A stretch of DNA of 64,000 nt from Mycolicibacterium hodleri (lineage in GTDB: Bacteria; Actinomycetota; Actinomycetes; Mycobacteriales; Mycobacteriaceae): NCBI RefSeq assembly GCF_025822245.1, contig NZ_JACKTL010000038.1:1-64000 (forward strand), given 5' to 3'. Shown one piece after another: positions 27,787 through 35,979 of the stretch; position 1 is the first letter of the stretch; every line of letters starts with the position of its first letter. Position numbers and translations under genes: made by a program. The notes beneath the pieces were generated by a model, which was not told the DNA's origin, searched no databases, and saw only the letters and a program-made list of their open reading frames with translations.

Positions 27787-30321
27787 ATGCAACGCGCCAT
27801 TCGCTCACCACTCACAGCAGGCATCGCTCTCGTCGGAGCCGCCGCAATCGCGATTGCTCCCCTGACGCCCACGCCGCCGAGTCTGACCATCAAGGCAGAC
27901 CAGATTCCGTCGGTCTTCGCCGAGTACACGCCCACCGGTCTGGCCCAGGCGCTCGCCGACCTGACCTCCGGCGCCACGCTCGCGCTGGCCCAGGGCGCCC
28001 AGGGTCTCGGCATCACGGGCACGAACGCGCTGAACAACTTCGGCGCCGCGGGGAACGCACTCAACCAGACCATCGGAATCGCCGGCACCACACTGTCGAC
28101 CACCACCCTCGGCGCGCTCGCGACGATCGCGTCGAACCCGTTGAACCCGGGCGCCTACCCGGCCGCGCTGGCGCTTCTCATCGCCGGCGGCAGCCAAGGT
28201 CTGAGTCAGGCCGCGTTGGGACTCGGGGTGACGGGCAACTTGGCGAATTACGCGGTGGGTGCGTTGGGCACCAACCTGCTCGCCACCATCGGCACGGCGG
28301 GCACCACGCTGAACACCGCCATCGGTGCAGCCCTGGCTGATCTCGCCCCCGACGTGCTGTCTGCGATCGGGACGCTCGCGACCGGCGCCGCCATCGCGCT
28401 GAGCCAGGGCTACGTGGGGCTGGCGACCGCGGGCACGCAGGCGCTCGCAGGCGTCGGCGCCGGGATCACGACCGCTCTCTCGGGTCTCGGCGCTGCCGGG
28501 ACCGTCGCCCTCGCGGGACTGGGTACCGCGGGCGCGCAGGGTCTCGCGGGCATCGGTTCGACGATCGGCACCGGTCTGGGCACCCTTGGCGCGGTCGGTG
28601 CCTCGGGCCTGGCCACCCTCGGCGGCGCAGGCGCTGCCATCGCCGGTGGTGGGGTCGGCGCGTTGACGGCCATCCTCGCGAACCCGTTGAACCCCGCGAA
28701 CTACGCAGTCGCGCTCGGCTCGCTGCTCACCGGCACGTCGGTGGGCTTGACCACGGGTCTGGCCGGCCTCGGCGCCACCGGTGCCCTGGGTCTGGCCGGC
28801 CTCGGCGGCACCGTCGCGGCGGGACTCGCCACGCTGAACACCGCGGGTGGCACCGCGCTTGCGACGCTCGGGCAGGCCGGCGCGATCACCCTCGCTTCCT
28901 CGGTGGGCGGCGGCGCGCAGGCGCTGGCCGGCCTCGGCGCGGCCGGCGCGACAACCCTGGCCACGGTGGGTGGCGTCGGTGCGACGCTGCTGACCGCCAT
29001 CACCACGGCGCTCGGCCTGGCAATCGGGGGCCCCGCTCCCGCCGCCGTCTCCGATACCAGCCGGACCGCTGCCCTCGTCGCCGACGATCAGCCGGTCTCG
29101 ACGCTGGCCCTCACCCCGGGTGACCTCGCCGGTGCGGCCGCCGTCGTCCTCGCGGGCACGGGTCTGGCTGGCGCGCAGACCCTTTCGGGCATCGAGAACA
29201 CCGGCGCCGTCGGCCTGCAGGGCGCGGGCGTCACCGGTGCCACCGGCCTGCAGGCGGCCGGCGTGACGGGTGCCACCGCCCTCCAGGGCATCGGCGTCAC
29301 CGGCGCGACCGCCCTCCAGGGCATCGGCGTCACGGGTGCCACGGGTCTCGCGGCCCTCACCACCACCGGTGCCACCGCCCTCCAGGGGCTCGGCGTCACG
29401 GGAGCGACGGGCCTGGCTGCCGCCGGTACCGCGGGAGTTGCGTTCGCGGCCGGCGGCATTGGTGCCATCGCGGCCATCCTGGCCAACCCGCTGAACCCCG
29501 GCAGCTACGCGGCAGCGCTCGCGTCGCTGGCAACGGGCGGAGTGAACGGGCTGGCGCAGGGCCTCGCCGGGGCCGGGGCGACGGCCGCCCAGGCTCTCGC
29601 GTACGGCACGGCGACGGGGGCTCAGGCTCTCGCAGGTGTGACGGCGACGGGTGCGCAGGGACTCGCCTACACCGGTGCGACGGTGGCGCAGGGCGTGGCC
29701 TACGGAGCGGCGACCGGTGCGCAAGCACTCGCCGGTGGAGCGGCCACGGCGGCACAGGGTCTGGCGACCGTGGGCGCCACCGGCGCCACCGGGCTGGCCT
29801 CGGCCGGCCAGGTCGCCGGCACGGTCGGCACCACGCTCACCACGGCGGGTGGCATCATCGCCGGCCCGTCGACCACCGCGGTCCAGACCGGCCCGTCGGA
29901 CATCTCGGCGCTGACGACGAGTTCGCCGAACGTGACCCTCAAGCTCGCCAAGACCGAGCCGGCGGCGATCGCGGCGGCCCCGTCCAAGACGGAAGCCGAC
30001 GCGTCGTCCAGCGCCACCTCGGCGACCAGCGGGGCCTCGGCCACCGGTGACAAGCAGGACGCCAAGGAGGCCAAGAAGGAGGCCAAGGAGGCAGCCAAGG
30101 AGGCCAAGAAGGAGGCCAAGGAGGCGGCCAAGCAGGACAAGAAGGACGCCAAGGATGCGACGTCCGCCGCGGGCGGGGGCAACAAGGCCGAGCCCAAGAC
30201 CAAGGCGGCCAGCTCCAACGCCGGTGGTGGCGAAGGCGGCTCCACGTCCGCGGCCGGCGGCGAGGCCAAGTCCAGCACCTCGGGCGGCGAGTCCGGTGCC
30301 TCCAAGGGTGGCGAGAGCTAG
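27787..30321 (+). CDS. Secreted 11-residue-repeat protein with Lys-rich tail
   Basis: An 844-residue protein with a signal peptide (about 1-30, ending [11 protein letters not shown]). Most of the mature part is Gly/Ala/Thr/Leu-rich with an 11-residue period of the form x-L-A-x-L-G-x-x-G-x-x, clear at about 208-290, 324-411, 481-546 and 591-678. NPLNP linkers ([24 protein letters not shown]) separate the blocks. The C-terminus (about 750-800) is Lys/Ala/Glu-rich with two 11-residue [11 protein letters not shown] units, then a Gly/Ser tail. No family is recognised. It could be a surface or lipid-associated protein; the tail recalls, but is not homologous in sequence to, the Lys-rich end of HBHA. 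ATG 27787 has a good Shine-Dalgarno. Confidence 0.85.
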   Translation: MQRAIRSPLTAGIALVGAAAIAIAPLTPTPPSLTIKADQIPSVFAEYTPTGLAQALADLTSGATLALAQGAQGLGITGTNALNNFGAAGNALNQTIGIAGTTLSTTTLGALATIASNPLNPGAYPAALALLIAGGSQGLSQAALGLGVTGNLANYAVGALGTNLLATIGTAGTTLNTAIGAALADLAPDVLSAIGTLATGAAIALSQGYVGLATAGTQALAGVGAGITTALSGLGAAGTVALAGLGTAGAQGLAGIGSTIGTGLGTLGAVGASGLATLGGAGAAIAGGGVGALTAILANPLNPANYAVALGSLLTGTSVGLTTGLAGLGATGALGLAGLGGTVAAGLATLNTAGGTALATLGQAGAITLASSVGGGAQALAGLGAAGATTLATVGGVGATLLTAITTALGLAIGGPAPAAVSDTSRTAALVADDQPVSTLALTPGDLAGAAAVVLAGTGLAGAQTLSGIENTGAVGLQGAGVTGATGLQAAGVTGATALQGIGVTGATALQGIGVTGATGLAALTTTGATALQGLGVTGATGLAAAGTAGVAFAAGGIGAIAAILANPLNPGSYAAALASLATGGVNGLAQGLAGAGATAAQALAYGTATGAQALAGVTATGAQGLAYTGATVAQGVAYGAATGAQALAGGAATAAQGLATVGATGATGLASAGQVAGTVGTTLTTAGGIIAGPSTTAVQTGPSDISALTTSSPNVTLKLAKTEPAAIAAAPSKTEADASSSATSATSGASATGDKQDAKEAKKEAKEAAKEAKKEAKEAAKQDKKDAKDATSAAGGGNKAEPKTKAASSNAGGGEGGSTSAAGGEAKSSTSGGESGASKGGES
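29227..29424 (+). repeat. Six tandem 33-bp units inside the repeat protein
   Basis: Six consecutive 33-bp units starting at 29227, 29260, 29293, 29326, 29359 and 29392 encode GVTGATxLQxx-type 11-mers. The second and third encode the same peptide ([11 protein letters not shown]). The DNA similarity is high enough to suggest recent unit duplication. Confidence 0.9.
30061..30126 (+). repeat. Two 33-bp units encoding the Lys/Glu/Ala tail
   Basis: Units 30061-30093 and 30094-30126 each encode [11 protein letters not shown] and differ only at the third position of the last codon. The same 11-residue period is seen in the main body of the protein. Confidence 0.85.
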
Positions 30322-30344
30322 CCGATAGCAGCACGCACACGGCC

Positions 30345-30371
30345 ATGGGCCCCTCCGATGGAGGGGCCCAT
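30345..30371. terminator. Strong hairpin terminator after the repeat protein gene
   Basis: ATGGGCCCCTCC (30345-30356) pairs perfectly with GGAGGGGCCCAT (30360-30371) around a GAT loop: a 12-bp perfect stem 23 bp after the stop. No T-tract follows, as is common for mycobacterial terminators. Confidence 0.85.
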
Positions 30372-30446
30372 CGTCGTCGGCGTTCCGTCTACTTCGTCGT
30401 CAATATTTCGGTTTGGCGCGTGGCGAGCGCTGGGTACACCCCGGCC

Positions 30447-31220
30447 ATGGTCGACACCCGGTCGGCGGCTCACACCGCCCACGACAACGTCTGGTTCGAA
30501 CGCGCAGCGCGAGCGGGCTTTGCGGCCAGCGGACTTCTACACATTCTGATCGCCTTCATCGTCGCGCAGTTGGCGCTGGGCACCGGCGGCAACGCCGACC
30601 AGTCCGGCGCGCTGGCAACCCTTGCCGCCCAACCCGGCGGTGCGGTCATGCTGTGGGTGGCCGCCGTCGTGCTCGGCGCGCTCGGGGTCTGGTACCTCGT
30701 CGAGACCTTCCTCGAAGACGACGCCAAGCATCGGGTCAAGTCCGCCGCCGTGGGCGTGGTCTACCTCTCGCTCGCCTTCTCGGCAGGCAAGTTCGCGATG
30801 GGCAGCGGCAAGTCCAGCGGTCAGCAGAACGCCGGCCTGAGCGCCGAGATGATGAAGTCCGGCTGGGGCAAGGCGGCGCTGATCGTCATCGCGCTGGGCA
30901 TCATCGCCGTCGGCGGCTACCACGTGTACAAGGGCGTGACCAAGAAGTTCCTGGAGGAACTCGACGTGTCGGGAGGCACCGCCGTCACCTGGGTGGGGAT
31001 CGTCGGCTACGCCGCCAAGGGCCTGGTGCTCGCGGGTGCGGGCATCCTGGTCATCGTCGCCACCTTCACCGCGGACCCAGCGAAGGCCTCCGGGGTCGAC
31101 TCCGCCGTGAAGACGCTGGGCGCCGCGCCGTTCGGCAAGTTCCTGCTGCTGCTCGCCGCGGTGGGCCTCGCCGCGTACGGCGCGTACGGCTTCGTCCGTG
31201 CCCGCCACGCGGACATGTGA
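30447..31220 (+). CDS. DUF1206 membrane protein
   Basis: A 257-residue integral membrane protein with about six membrane segments arranged as three related pairs, which is the DUF1206 pattern (for example ARAGFAASGLLHILIAFIVAQ, then WGKAALIVIALGIIAVGGYHVYKG and VGIVGYAAKGLVLAGAG). Function is unknown. ATG 30447 is preferred; the frame opens earlier inside the terminator. It converges on nirD with a 4-bp gap. Confidence 0.88.
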   Translation: MVDTRSAAHTAHDNVWFERAARAGFAASGLLHILIAFIVAQLALGTGGNADQSGALATLAAQPGGAVMLWVAAVVLGALGVWYLVETFLEDDAKHRVKSAAVGVVYLSLAFSAGKFAMGSGKSSGQQNAGLSAEMMKSGWGKAALIVIALGIIAVGGYHVYKGVTKKFLEELDVSGGTAVTWVGIVGYAAKGLVLAGAGILVIVATFTADPAKASGVDSAVKTLGAAPFGKFLLLLAAVGLAAYGAYGFVRARHADM

Positions 31221-31224
31221 CGGC

Positions 31225-31542
31225 TCAACGGCATTCGAGGGTCAGCAGGATGGACCCGTCGTCGTCGGCGCGCACGGCGTGCGAGCAGACGCCGGGACCG
31301 CTGCCGGTCGTCTCGGCTCCACTGGCCAGGTCGTAGGTTCGGCCGTGCAGCGGGCACACCACCGAGTCGTCGTCGGTGAGGCCGTCGGCCAGCGGCCCGC
31401 CGCGGTGCGGACACACCGCGCCCAGCGCCCGCAACGTGCCGTTGCGCATGCGATACACCGCGATCTGCTCACCGCCGACGGCGAAGGTGCGCCCCTCGCC
31501 GACCGGAATCTCGGTCACCCGGCCGATCGTCGCGTCGCTCAT
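31225..31542 (-). CDS. nirD: Nitrite reductase small subunit NirD (Rieske type)
   Basis: Small subunit of the NAD(P)H-dependent assimilatory nitrite reductase, 105 residues. Unlike the E. coli protein, it keeps the Rieske [2Fe-2S] ligands: CPHRGG and CPLHGRTYD. The ATG at 31542 overlaps the nirB stop (ATGA), so the subunits are coupled. It converges with the DUF1206 gene. Confidence 0.94.
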   Translation of the reverse strand: MSDATIGRVTEIPVGEGRTFAVGGEQIAVYRMRNGTLRALGAVCPHRGGPLADGLTDDDSVVCPLHGRTYDLASGAETTGSGPGVCSHAVRADDDGSILLTLECR

Positions 31543-34016
31543 CGGACCGGAACCTGGGGGAGCGGCAGCAACGGCAGCGCCGACCGGAACTGACCCTCGC
31601 TCGTCGGCTCGCGACCGTCCAGCCACGGATCGCGATAGGCGGCAACGGATTTCGCCATGTTCGCGTCCAGCTGCGCGGCCAGTCCGTCGGCGTCGTCGAC
31701 CACCACCGCGCGGACGTGCTCGATCCCGACCCGAGGCACCCACGCATACGTGCGCTCCAGCCAGTTCGCGTTCTCCCGGTAGTACTGCAGGAAGCGGCCG
31801 GTCAGGGTCATGACCTCGGCCGCGGTGTCGACGGTGGCCAACAGATCGCCCTTGCGGATGTGGGCGCCCGCGGCACCGCCGACGTACATCTCCCAGCGGC
31901 CGCCCTCGACGGCGACGACGCCGAGGTCCTTGCACAGCGCCTCCGCGCAGTTGCGCGGGCACCCGGTGACGGCGAGCTTCATCTTGGCCGGGCTGGCCAG
32001 GCCTTGAAAGCGTTCCTCGATGGCGATGCCCAGTGCCGTCGAGTCGCCGACGCCGAAACGGCAGAAGTCGCTGCCGACGCACGTCTTGACCGTGCGAAAG
32101 CTCTTGCCGTAGGCGTATCCCGAGGGCATGTCCAGGTCGGCCCACACCCCGGGCAGGTCTTCCTTCTTGATGCCGAGCAGGTCGATGCGCTGACCCCCGG
32201 TGAGCTTGATCATGGGGACGTCGTACTTGTCGGCCACGTCGGCGATCCTGCGCAACTGGTGCGGGTTGGTCACCCCACCCTTCATCTGGGGCACCACCGA
32301 GAACGTGCCGTCGCGCTGAATGTTCGCGTGTACCCGGTCGTTGACGAAGCGGGCGTCGCGCTCGTCGACGAACTCGTCGGCCCACATCGTCTCCAGCAGC
32401 GACGCCAACGCCATCTTGGATCCGGCGTCGGGCCGGCCGTCGGGTGTCAGCGCCGCGAACACCGATGACACCGAGTGCAATTGGAGCTCTCGGATCATGG
32501 TCATCAACGTCGGCTTGTCGTACGGAACGGCCGGGACGTACCAGTTGGCCGACGGATCCTCGGCGACGGCGCCGTCGGCGGCCCACTCCACGACCTGGGC
32601 CACCAGTTGCTTGCACGAGCCGCAGCCCTTGCCCGCCTTGGTCGCCTTCATCACCCCGGTGACGGAGCTCTCGCCATTGCGCACGCAGGCCACCAGGGCG
32701 CCCTTGGAGACGCCGTTGCAGTTGCAGACCTGCGCGTCGTCGGACAGTTCGGCGACGCCGACCGCGACGTCCGGCGTCCCGATGTCGAACAGCAGCGACA
32801 CGCGTTCCTCGGGCAGCTGAAGGCCACTGTCGAACGCCTGGGTCAGAAACGACACCTTGCGGACGTCGCCGACCAGGGTCGCGCCCACCAGCTTGCCGTC
32901 GCGGATCACGATCGTCTTGTACACCCCGTGCCGCGGCTCGGAGAATTGGACGAACTCGTCGTCGGGCAGCTCCGGACCCTTCAGCCCCATCGACGCGACG
33001 TCGACGCCCGCGACCTTCAGCTTCGTGGCCGTCCGCGAACCATGGTAGGCCGCAACGGAGTTGGCACCCGTCAGATGGTCGGCCAGCACGGCGGCCTGCT
33101 CCCACAACGGGGCCACCAGCCCGTATACCTGGCCGCGATGTTGCGCGCACTCACCGACGACGTAGACGTCGTCGTCGTCGACTGACCGCATGTGGTCGTC
33201 GACCACGATCGCCCGTTCGACGGTCAAGCCCGCCCGCTGCGCGAGTCCCACGTTGGGCCTGATGCCCGTGGCGACGACCAGCATGTCGCACGCGATCGAG
33301 GTGCCGTCGGCGAACACGATGCCGGTGAGTCGGCCGTCTTCGGACGTGGTGACCTCGGTGGTGCGCTTGTCGACGTGGACCGTGATGCCGATGTCCTCCA
33401 CCGACTTTCGCAGGATCGCGCCGGCGGGGTCGTCGAGTTGCGCGTTCATCAGGGTGGGTCCGGCGTGGACGACGTCGACGTCGAGTCCGCGGTTCTGCAG
33501 ACCGCGGGCCGCCTCGAGGCCGAGTAGTCCACCGCCGATCACCACGGCCTTGGTGCGGTGCGCGGCCTCGGTGATCATGCCGACGCAGTCGTCGAGGGTG
33601 CGGAAGCCGAAGACGCCGTCGACCAGGTTCTTGTCGTCGGCCCACAACCCCGTCATCGGAGGAAAGAACGACCGGCTGCCGGTGGCCAGGATGAGCTTGT
33701 CGTAGCGGGTGGTCGCGCCGTCGTCGGAGTGCACCAGGCGGGCGTACGGGTCGACGCGCACCACCCTGACTCCCGCCCGAAGCGAGATCCCGTTCTCGGC
33801 GTACCAGTCGACCTCGTTGAGGTAGATCTCACTGGGATCGTCGCTGCCGGCAAGCACATTGGACAGCAGGATCCGGTTGTAGTTGCCGTACGGCTCGTCA
33901 CCGAAGACGGTGACGTCGAACGAATCCGACCCACCGCGGGCGAGGATCTCCTCCACCGCGCGGACGCCGGCCATCCCGTTGCCGACGACGACGAGCTTGC
34001 GGCGGCCGTTCGTCAC
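31539..34016 (-). CDS. nirB: Nitrite reductase large subunit NirB
   Basis: Cytoplasmic siroheme enzyme reducing nitrite to ammonium with NAD(P)H. The 825-residue product has the N-terminal FAD/NAD oxidoreductase domain (VVVGNGMAGVRAVEE; VIGGGLLGLEAARGL) and a BFD-like [2Fe-2S] domain (CNCNGVSKGA, GCGSCKQLV). The C-terminal siroheme/[4Fe-4S] domain has Cys646, Cys652, Cys686 and Cys690. GTG 34016 overlaps the stop of the upstream small gene and gives the correct Rossmann start. Control by nitrogen state is likely from the GlnR-like box upstream. Confidence 0.97.
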   Translation of the reverse strand: MTNGRRKLVVVGNGMAGVRAVEEILARGGSDSFDVTVFGDEPYGNYNRILLSNVLAGSDDPSEIYLNEVDWYAENGISLRAGVRVVRVDPYARLVHSDDGATTRYDKLILATGSRSFFPPMTGLWADDKNLVDGVFGFRTLDDCVGMITEAAHRTKAVVIGGGLLGLEAARGLQNRGLDVDVVHAGPTLMNAQLDDPAGAILRKSVEDIGITVHVDKRTTEVTTSEDGRLTGIVFADGTSIACDMLVVATGIRPNVGLAQRAGLTVERAIVVDDHMRSVDDDDVYVVGECAQHRGQVYGLVAPLWEQAAVLADHLTGANSVAAYHGSRTATKLKVAGVDVASMGLKGPELPDDEFVQFSEPRHGVYKTIVIRDGKLVGATLVGDVRKVSFLTQAFDSGLQLPEERVSLLFDIGTPDVAVGVAELSDDAQVCNCNGVSKGALVACVRNGESSVTGVMKATKAGKGCGSCKQLVAQVVEWAADGAVAEDPSANWYVPAVPYDKPTLMTMIRELQLHSVSSVFAALTPDGRPDAGSKMALASLLETMWADEFVDERDARFVNDRVHANIQRDGTFSVVPQMKGGVTNPHQLRRIADVADKYDVPMIKLTGGQRIDLLGIKKEDLPGVWADLDMPSGYAYGKSFRTVKTCVGSDFCRFGVGDSTALGIAIEERFQGLASPAKMKLAVTGCPRNCAEALCKDLGVVAVEGGRWEMYVGGAAGAHIRKGDLLATVDTAAEVMTLTGRFLQYYRENANWLERTYAWVPRVGIEHVRAVVVDDADGLAAQLDANMAKSVAAYRDPWLDGREPTSEGQFRSALPLLPLPQVPVR

Positions 34017-34369
34017 CGGACCTGCACCATGCCGAGGTCGACGACGACGGTACCGCTGCACCCGACGGGCGCGGCGACGAAGAGTTCGAGCACGGAGTCG
34101 GCGAGCAGGTCCTCGACCACCCGCAGGGCGACGTGGGTGGCCCCCTTGGCGGCAATGGGAAAGTAGCGCATGGGCTTTCCGTCGCGAAACAGCACGACGG
34201 AGATCATGTCCTCGGTGGAGTTGCCCCCACGAAAGTACACCGGCTGAGTCGTCGCGCCGGCCGGGACCACGTACCGCAGCGAGTCGTCGATCGGCAGCGG
34301 CTCGTCCAAGCCCTTACCCTCGAACGCGAACGGGCCCTGCAGGAATACCGGAGTGCTGCCATCGCTCAT
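34013..34369 (-). CDS. Small protein of unknown function, first gene of the nirBD transcript
   Basis: A 118-residue soluble protein with no signal peptide or membrane segment, no Cys cluster and no recognised motif. The sequence alternates hydrophobic and polar residues (YVVPAGATTQPVYFRGGNST, VLELFVAAPVGCSGTVVVDLGMV), suggesting an all-beta fold. Its stop overlaps the nirB GTG by 4 bp, and it starts 24 bp from the GlnR-like box, so it is almost certainly co-expressed with nitrite reductase. I do not recognise the family; an accessory role in nitrite reduction is inference. Confidence 0.78.
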   Translation of the reverse strand: MSDGSTPVFLQGPFAFEGKGLDEPLPIDDSLRYVVPAGATTQPVYFRGGNSTEDMISVVLFRDGKPMRYFPIAAKGATHVALRVVEDLLADSVLELFVAAPVGCSGTVVVDLGMVQVR

Positions 34370-34392
34370 CGCACCGAAGCTAAGTCTGGATT

Positions 34393-34408
34393 GTTTCGGC
34401 GTCGTTTC
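34393..34408. promoter_or_regulatory. Candidate GlnR box between nirBD and narK
   Basis: GTTTC (34393-34397), six bases, GTTTC (34404-34408). On the minus strand this is GAAAC-N6-GAAAC, which satisfies the AC-N9-AC core of GlnR boxes known from mycobacteria and Streptomyces. It lies in the 186-bp divergent region of the nitrate locus, nearer the nir side. A TTGACA at 34472-34477 faces narK but lacks a clear -10. Confidence 0.5.
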
Positions 34409-34555
34409 GGGGGCGCGTCCACTGTGGACAACATCGCCTCACCGGCACCGCTGACTACTCGTGAGGCACTGTTGACACGCTCGACACGGCTGGGCAACGG
34501 ATGCGGAATGGCCTGGCCGTAAACCTGATTCACCACCTTCTGAGGAGAATCAGTG

Positions 34556-35974
34556 ATGCCGCTCATACGCGACCGCAACATCGAGACATGGGACGCCGAG
34601 GACGTCGCCGCCTGGGAGGCAGGGGGCAGTAAAGTCGCCAAACGCAATCTGATCTGGTCGATCGTCGCCGAACACGTGGGCTTCTCGATCTGGTCCATCT
34701 GGTCGGTGATGGTGCTGTTCATGCCGCAGGCCGTCTACCACGTCGACGCGGCCGGCAAGTTCTACCTGGTGGCGATGCCGACGCTGGTGGGTGCCTTCAT
34801 GCGCATTCCGTACACCATCGCCCCGGCTCGCTTCGGCGGCCGCAACTGGACCGTCGTCAGCGCGCTACTGCTGCTGATTCCGACGGTGCTGACGCTGTAC
34901 GTGATGAAGCAGCCCGACACCAGCTACACCACATTCATGGTCGTCGCGGCGTTCGCTGGCTTCGGCGGCGGCAACTTCGCCTCGTCGATGACCAACATCA
35001 ACGCGTTCTACCCCCAGCGGCTCAAGGGCTGGGCGCTGGGTCTCAACGCGGGCGGCGGCAACATCGGCGTTCCGGTGATCCAGCTCATCGGGCTGTTCGT
35101 GATCTCGGCGATCAGCAACACCGCGCCCGAAATCGTCTGCGCCGTATACCTCGTCGCGATCGCCGTGGCGGCACTCGGTGCGGCGTTCTTCATGGACAAC
35201 CTTCGCAATCAGCGCTCCAACCTCGGGGCGATGGTCGAGGCGCTGCGCTACCGCGACTCCTGGGTGATGAGCTTCCTCTACATCGGGACGTTCGGCTCGT
35301 TCATCGGCTTCAGCTTCGCCTTCGGTCAGGTCATGCAGATCAACTACCTGGCGGGCGGCGACACCGCCGCGCAGGCCTCGCTGCACGCCGCCCAGATCGC
35401 CTTCATCGGCCCGCTGCTCGGGTCCGTCGCCCGTCCGTTCGGCGGCAAGCTGGCCGACCGCATCGGCGGTGGCAAGGTGACGCTGTACGTGTTCGTGGCG
35501 ATGATCTTCGCGGCGGGCATCCTGGTCGGCGCCGGGGTTCTCGACGACGCACAAAAGGGAGCCCCCAGCGGTGGGCAGCTCGCTGCCTACGTCGTCGGCT
35601 TCATCCTGTTGTTCATCCTGTCCGGTACCGGAAACGGCTCGACCTACAAGATGATTCCGTCGATCTTCGAGGCCAAGGCCCAAGGCAAGGACGGCTGGAG
35701 CCGAGAGGAGAAGGCGGCGTGGTCGCGCAGCATGTCCGGTGCGCTGATCGGCTTCGCCGGAGCCGTCGGCGCGCTGGGCGGGGTGTTCATCAACATCGTG
35801 CTTCGGGCGTCCTACGTTGGTGACGCCAAGTCGGCGACCAACGCGTTCTGGGTCTTCCTGGGCTTCTACGTCGTCTGCGCGGTCACCACGTGGGTCGTCT
35901 TCCTGAGGATGACGAGCCGCGCCCGGGCCGGGGAGCACGTCGGCAGGGCACCCGAACCGGTCGCCGCGGGCTGA
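34556..35974 (+). CDS. narK: NarK-family nitrate/nitrite transporter
   Basis: Major facilitator of the nitrate/nitrite porter family, 472 residues with about twelve membrane segments. The nitrate signature motifs are present: FGGGNFASSMTNINAFYP and GWALGLNAGGGNIGVP in the first half, and a second Gly-rich GTGNGSTYKMIP in the other half. GAGGAGAAT is well spaced for ATG 34556, better than GTG 34553. It lies 5 bp before the nitrate reductase gene. Direction of transport (nitrate in, or nitrite out) is not set by the sequence, but the assimilatory context suggests nitrate uptake. Confidence 0.95.
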   Translation: MPLIRDRNIETWDAEDVAAWEAGGSKVAKRNLIWSIVAEHVGFSIWSIWSVMVLFMPQAVYHVDAAGKFYLVAMPTLVGAFMRIPYTIAPARFGGRNWTVVSALLLLIPTVLTLYVMKQPDTSYTTFMVVAAFAGFGGGNFASSMTNINAFYPQRLKGWALGLNAGGGNIGVPVIQLIGLFVISAISNTAPEIVCAVYLVAIAVAALGAAFFMDNLRNQRSNLGAMVEALRYRDSWVMSFLYIGTFGSFIGFSFAFGQVMQINYLAGGDTAAQASLHAAQIAFIGPLLGSVARPFGGKLADRIGGGKVTLYVFVAMIFAAGILVGAGVLDDAQKGAPSGGQLAAYVVGFILLFILSGTGNGSTYKMIPSIFEAKAQGKDGWSREEKAAWSRSMSGALIGFAGAVGALGGVFINIVLRASYVGDAKSATNAFWVFLGFYVVCAVTTWVVFLRMTSRARAGEHVGRAPEPVAAG

Positions 35975-35979
35975 CCGGC

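Noticed and set aside
29227..29424. CRISPR-like array
   Set aside because: The 33-bp units are contiguous, in frame and coding, with no unique spacers.
27787..30321. PE-PGRS or PPE protein
   Set aside because: There is a conventional signal peptide, no PE or PPE N-terminal domain, and the period is 11 residues rather than GGA/GGN triplets or MPTR pentapeptides.
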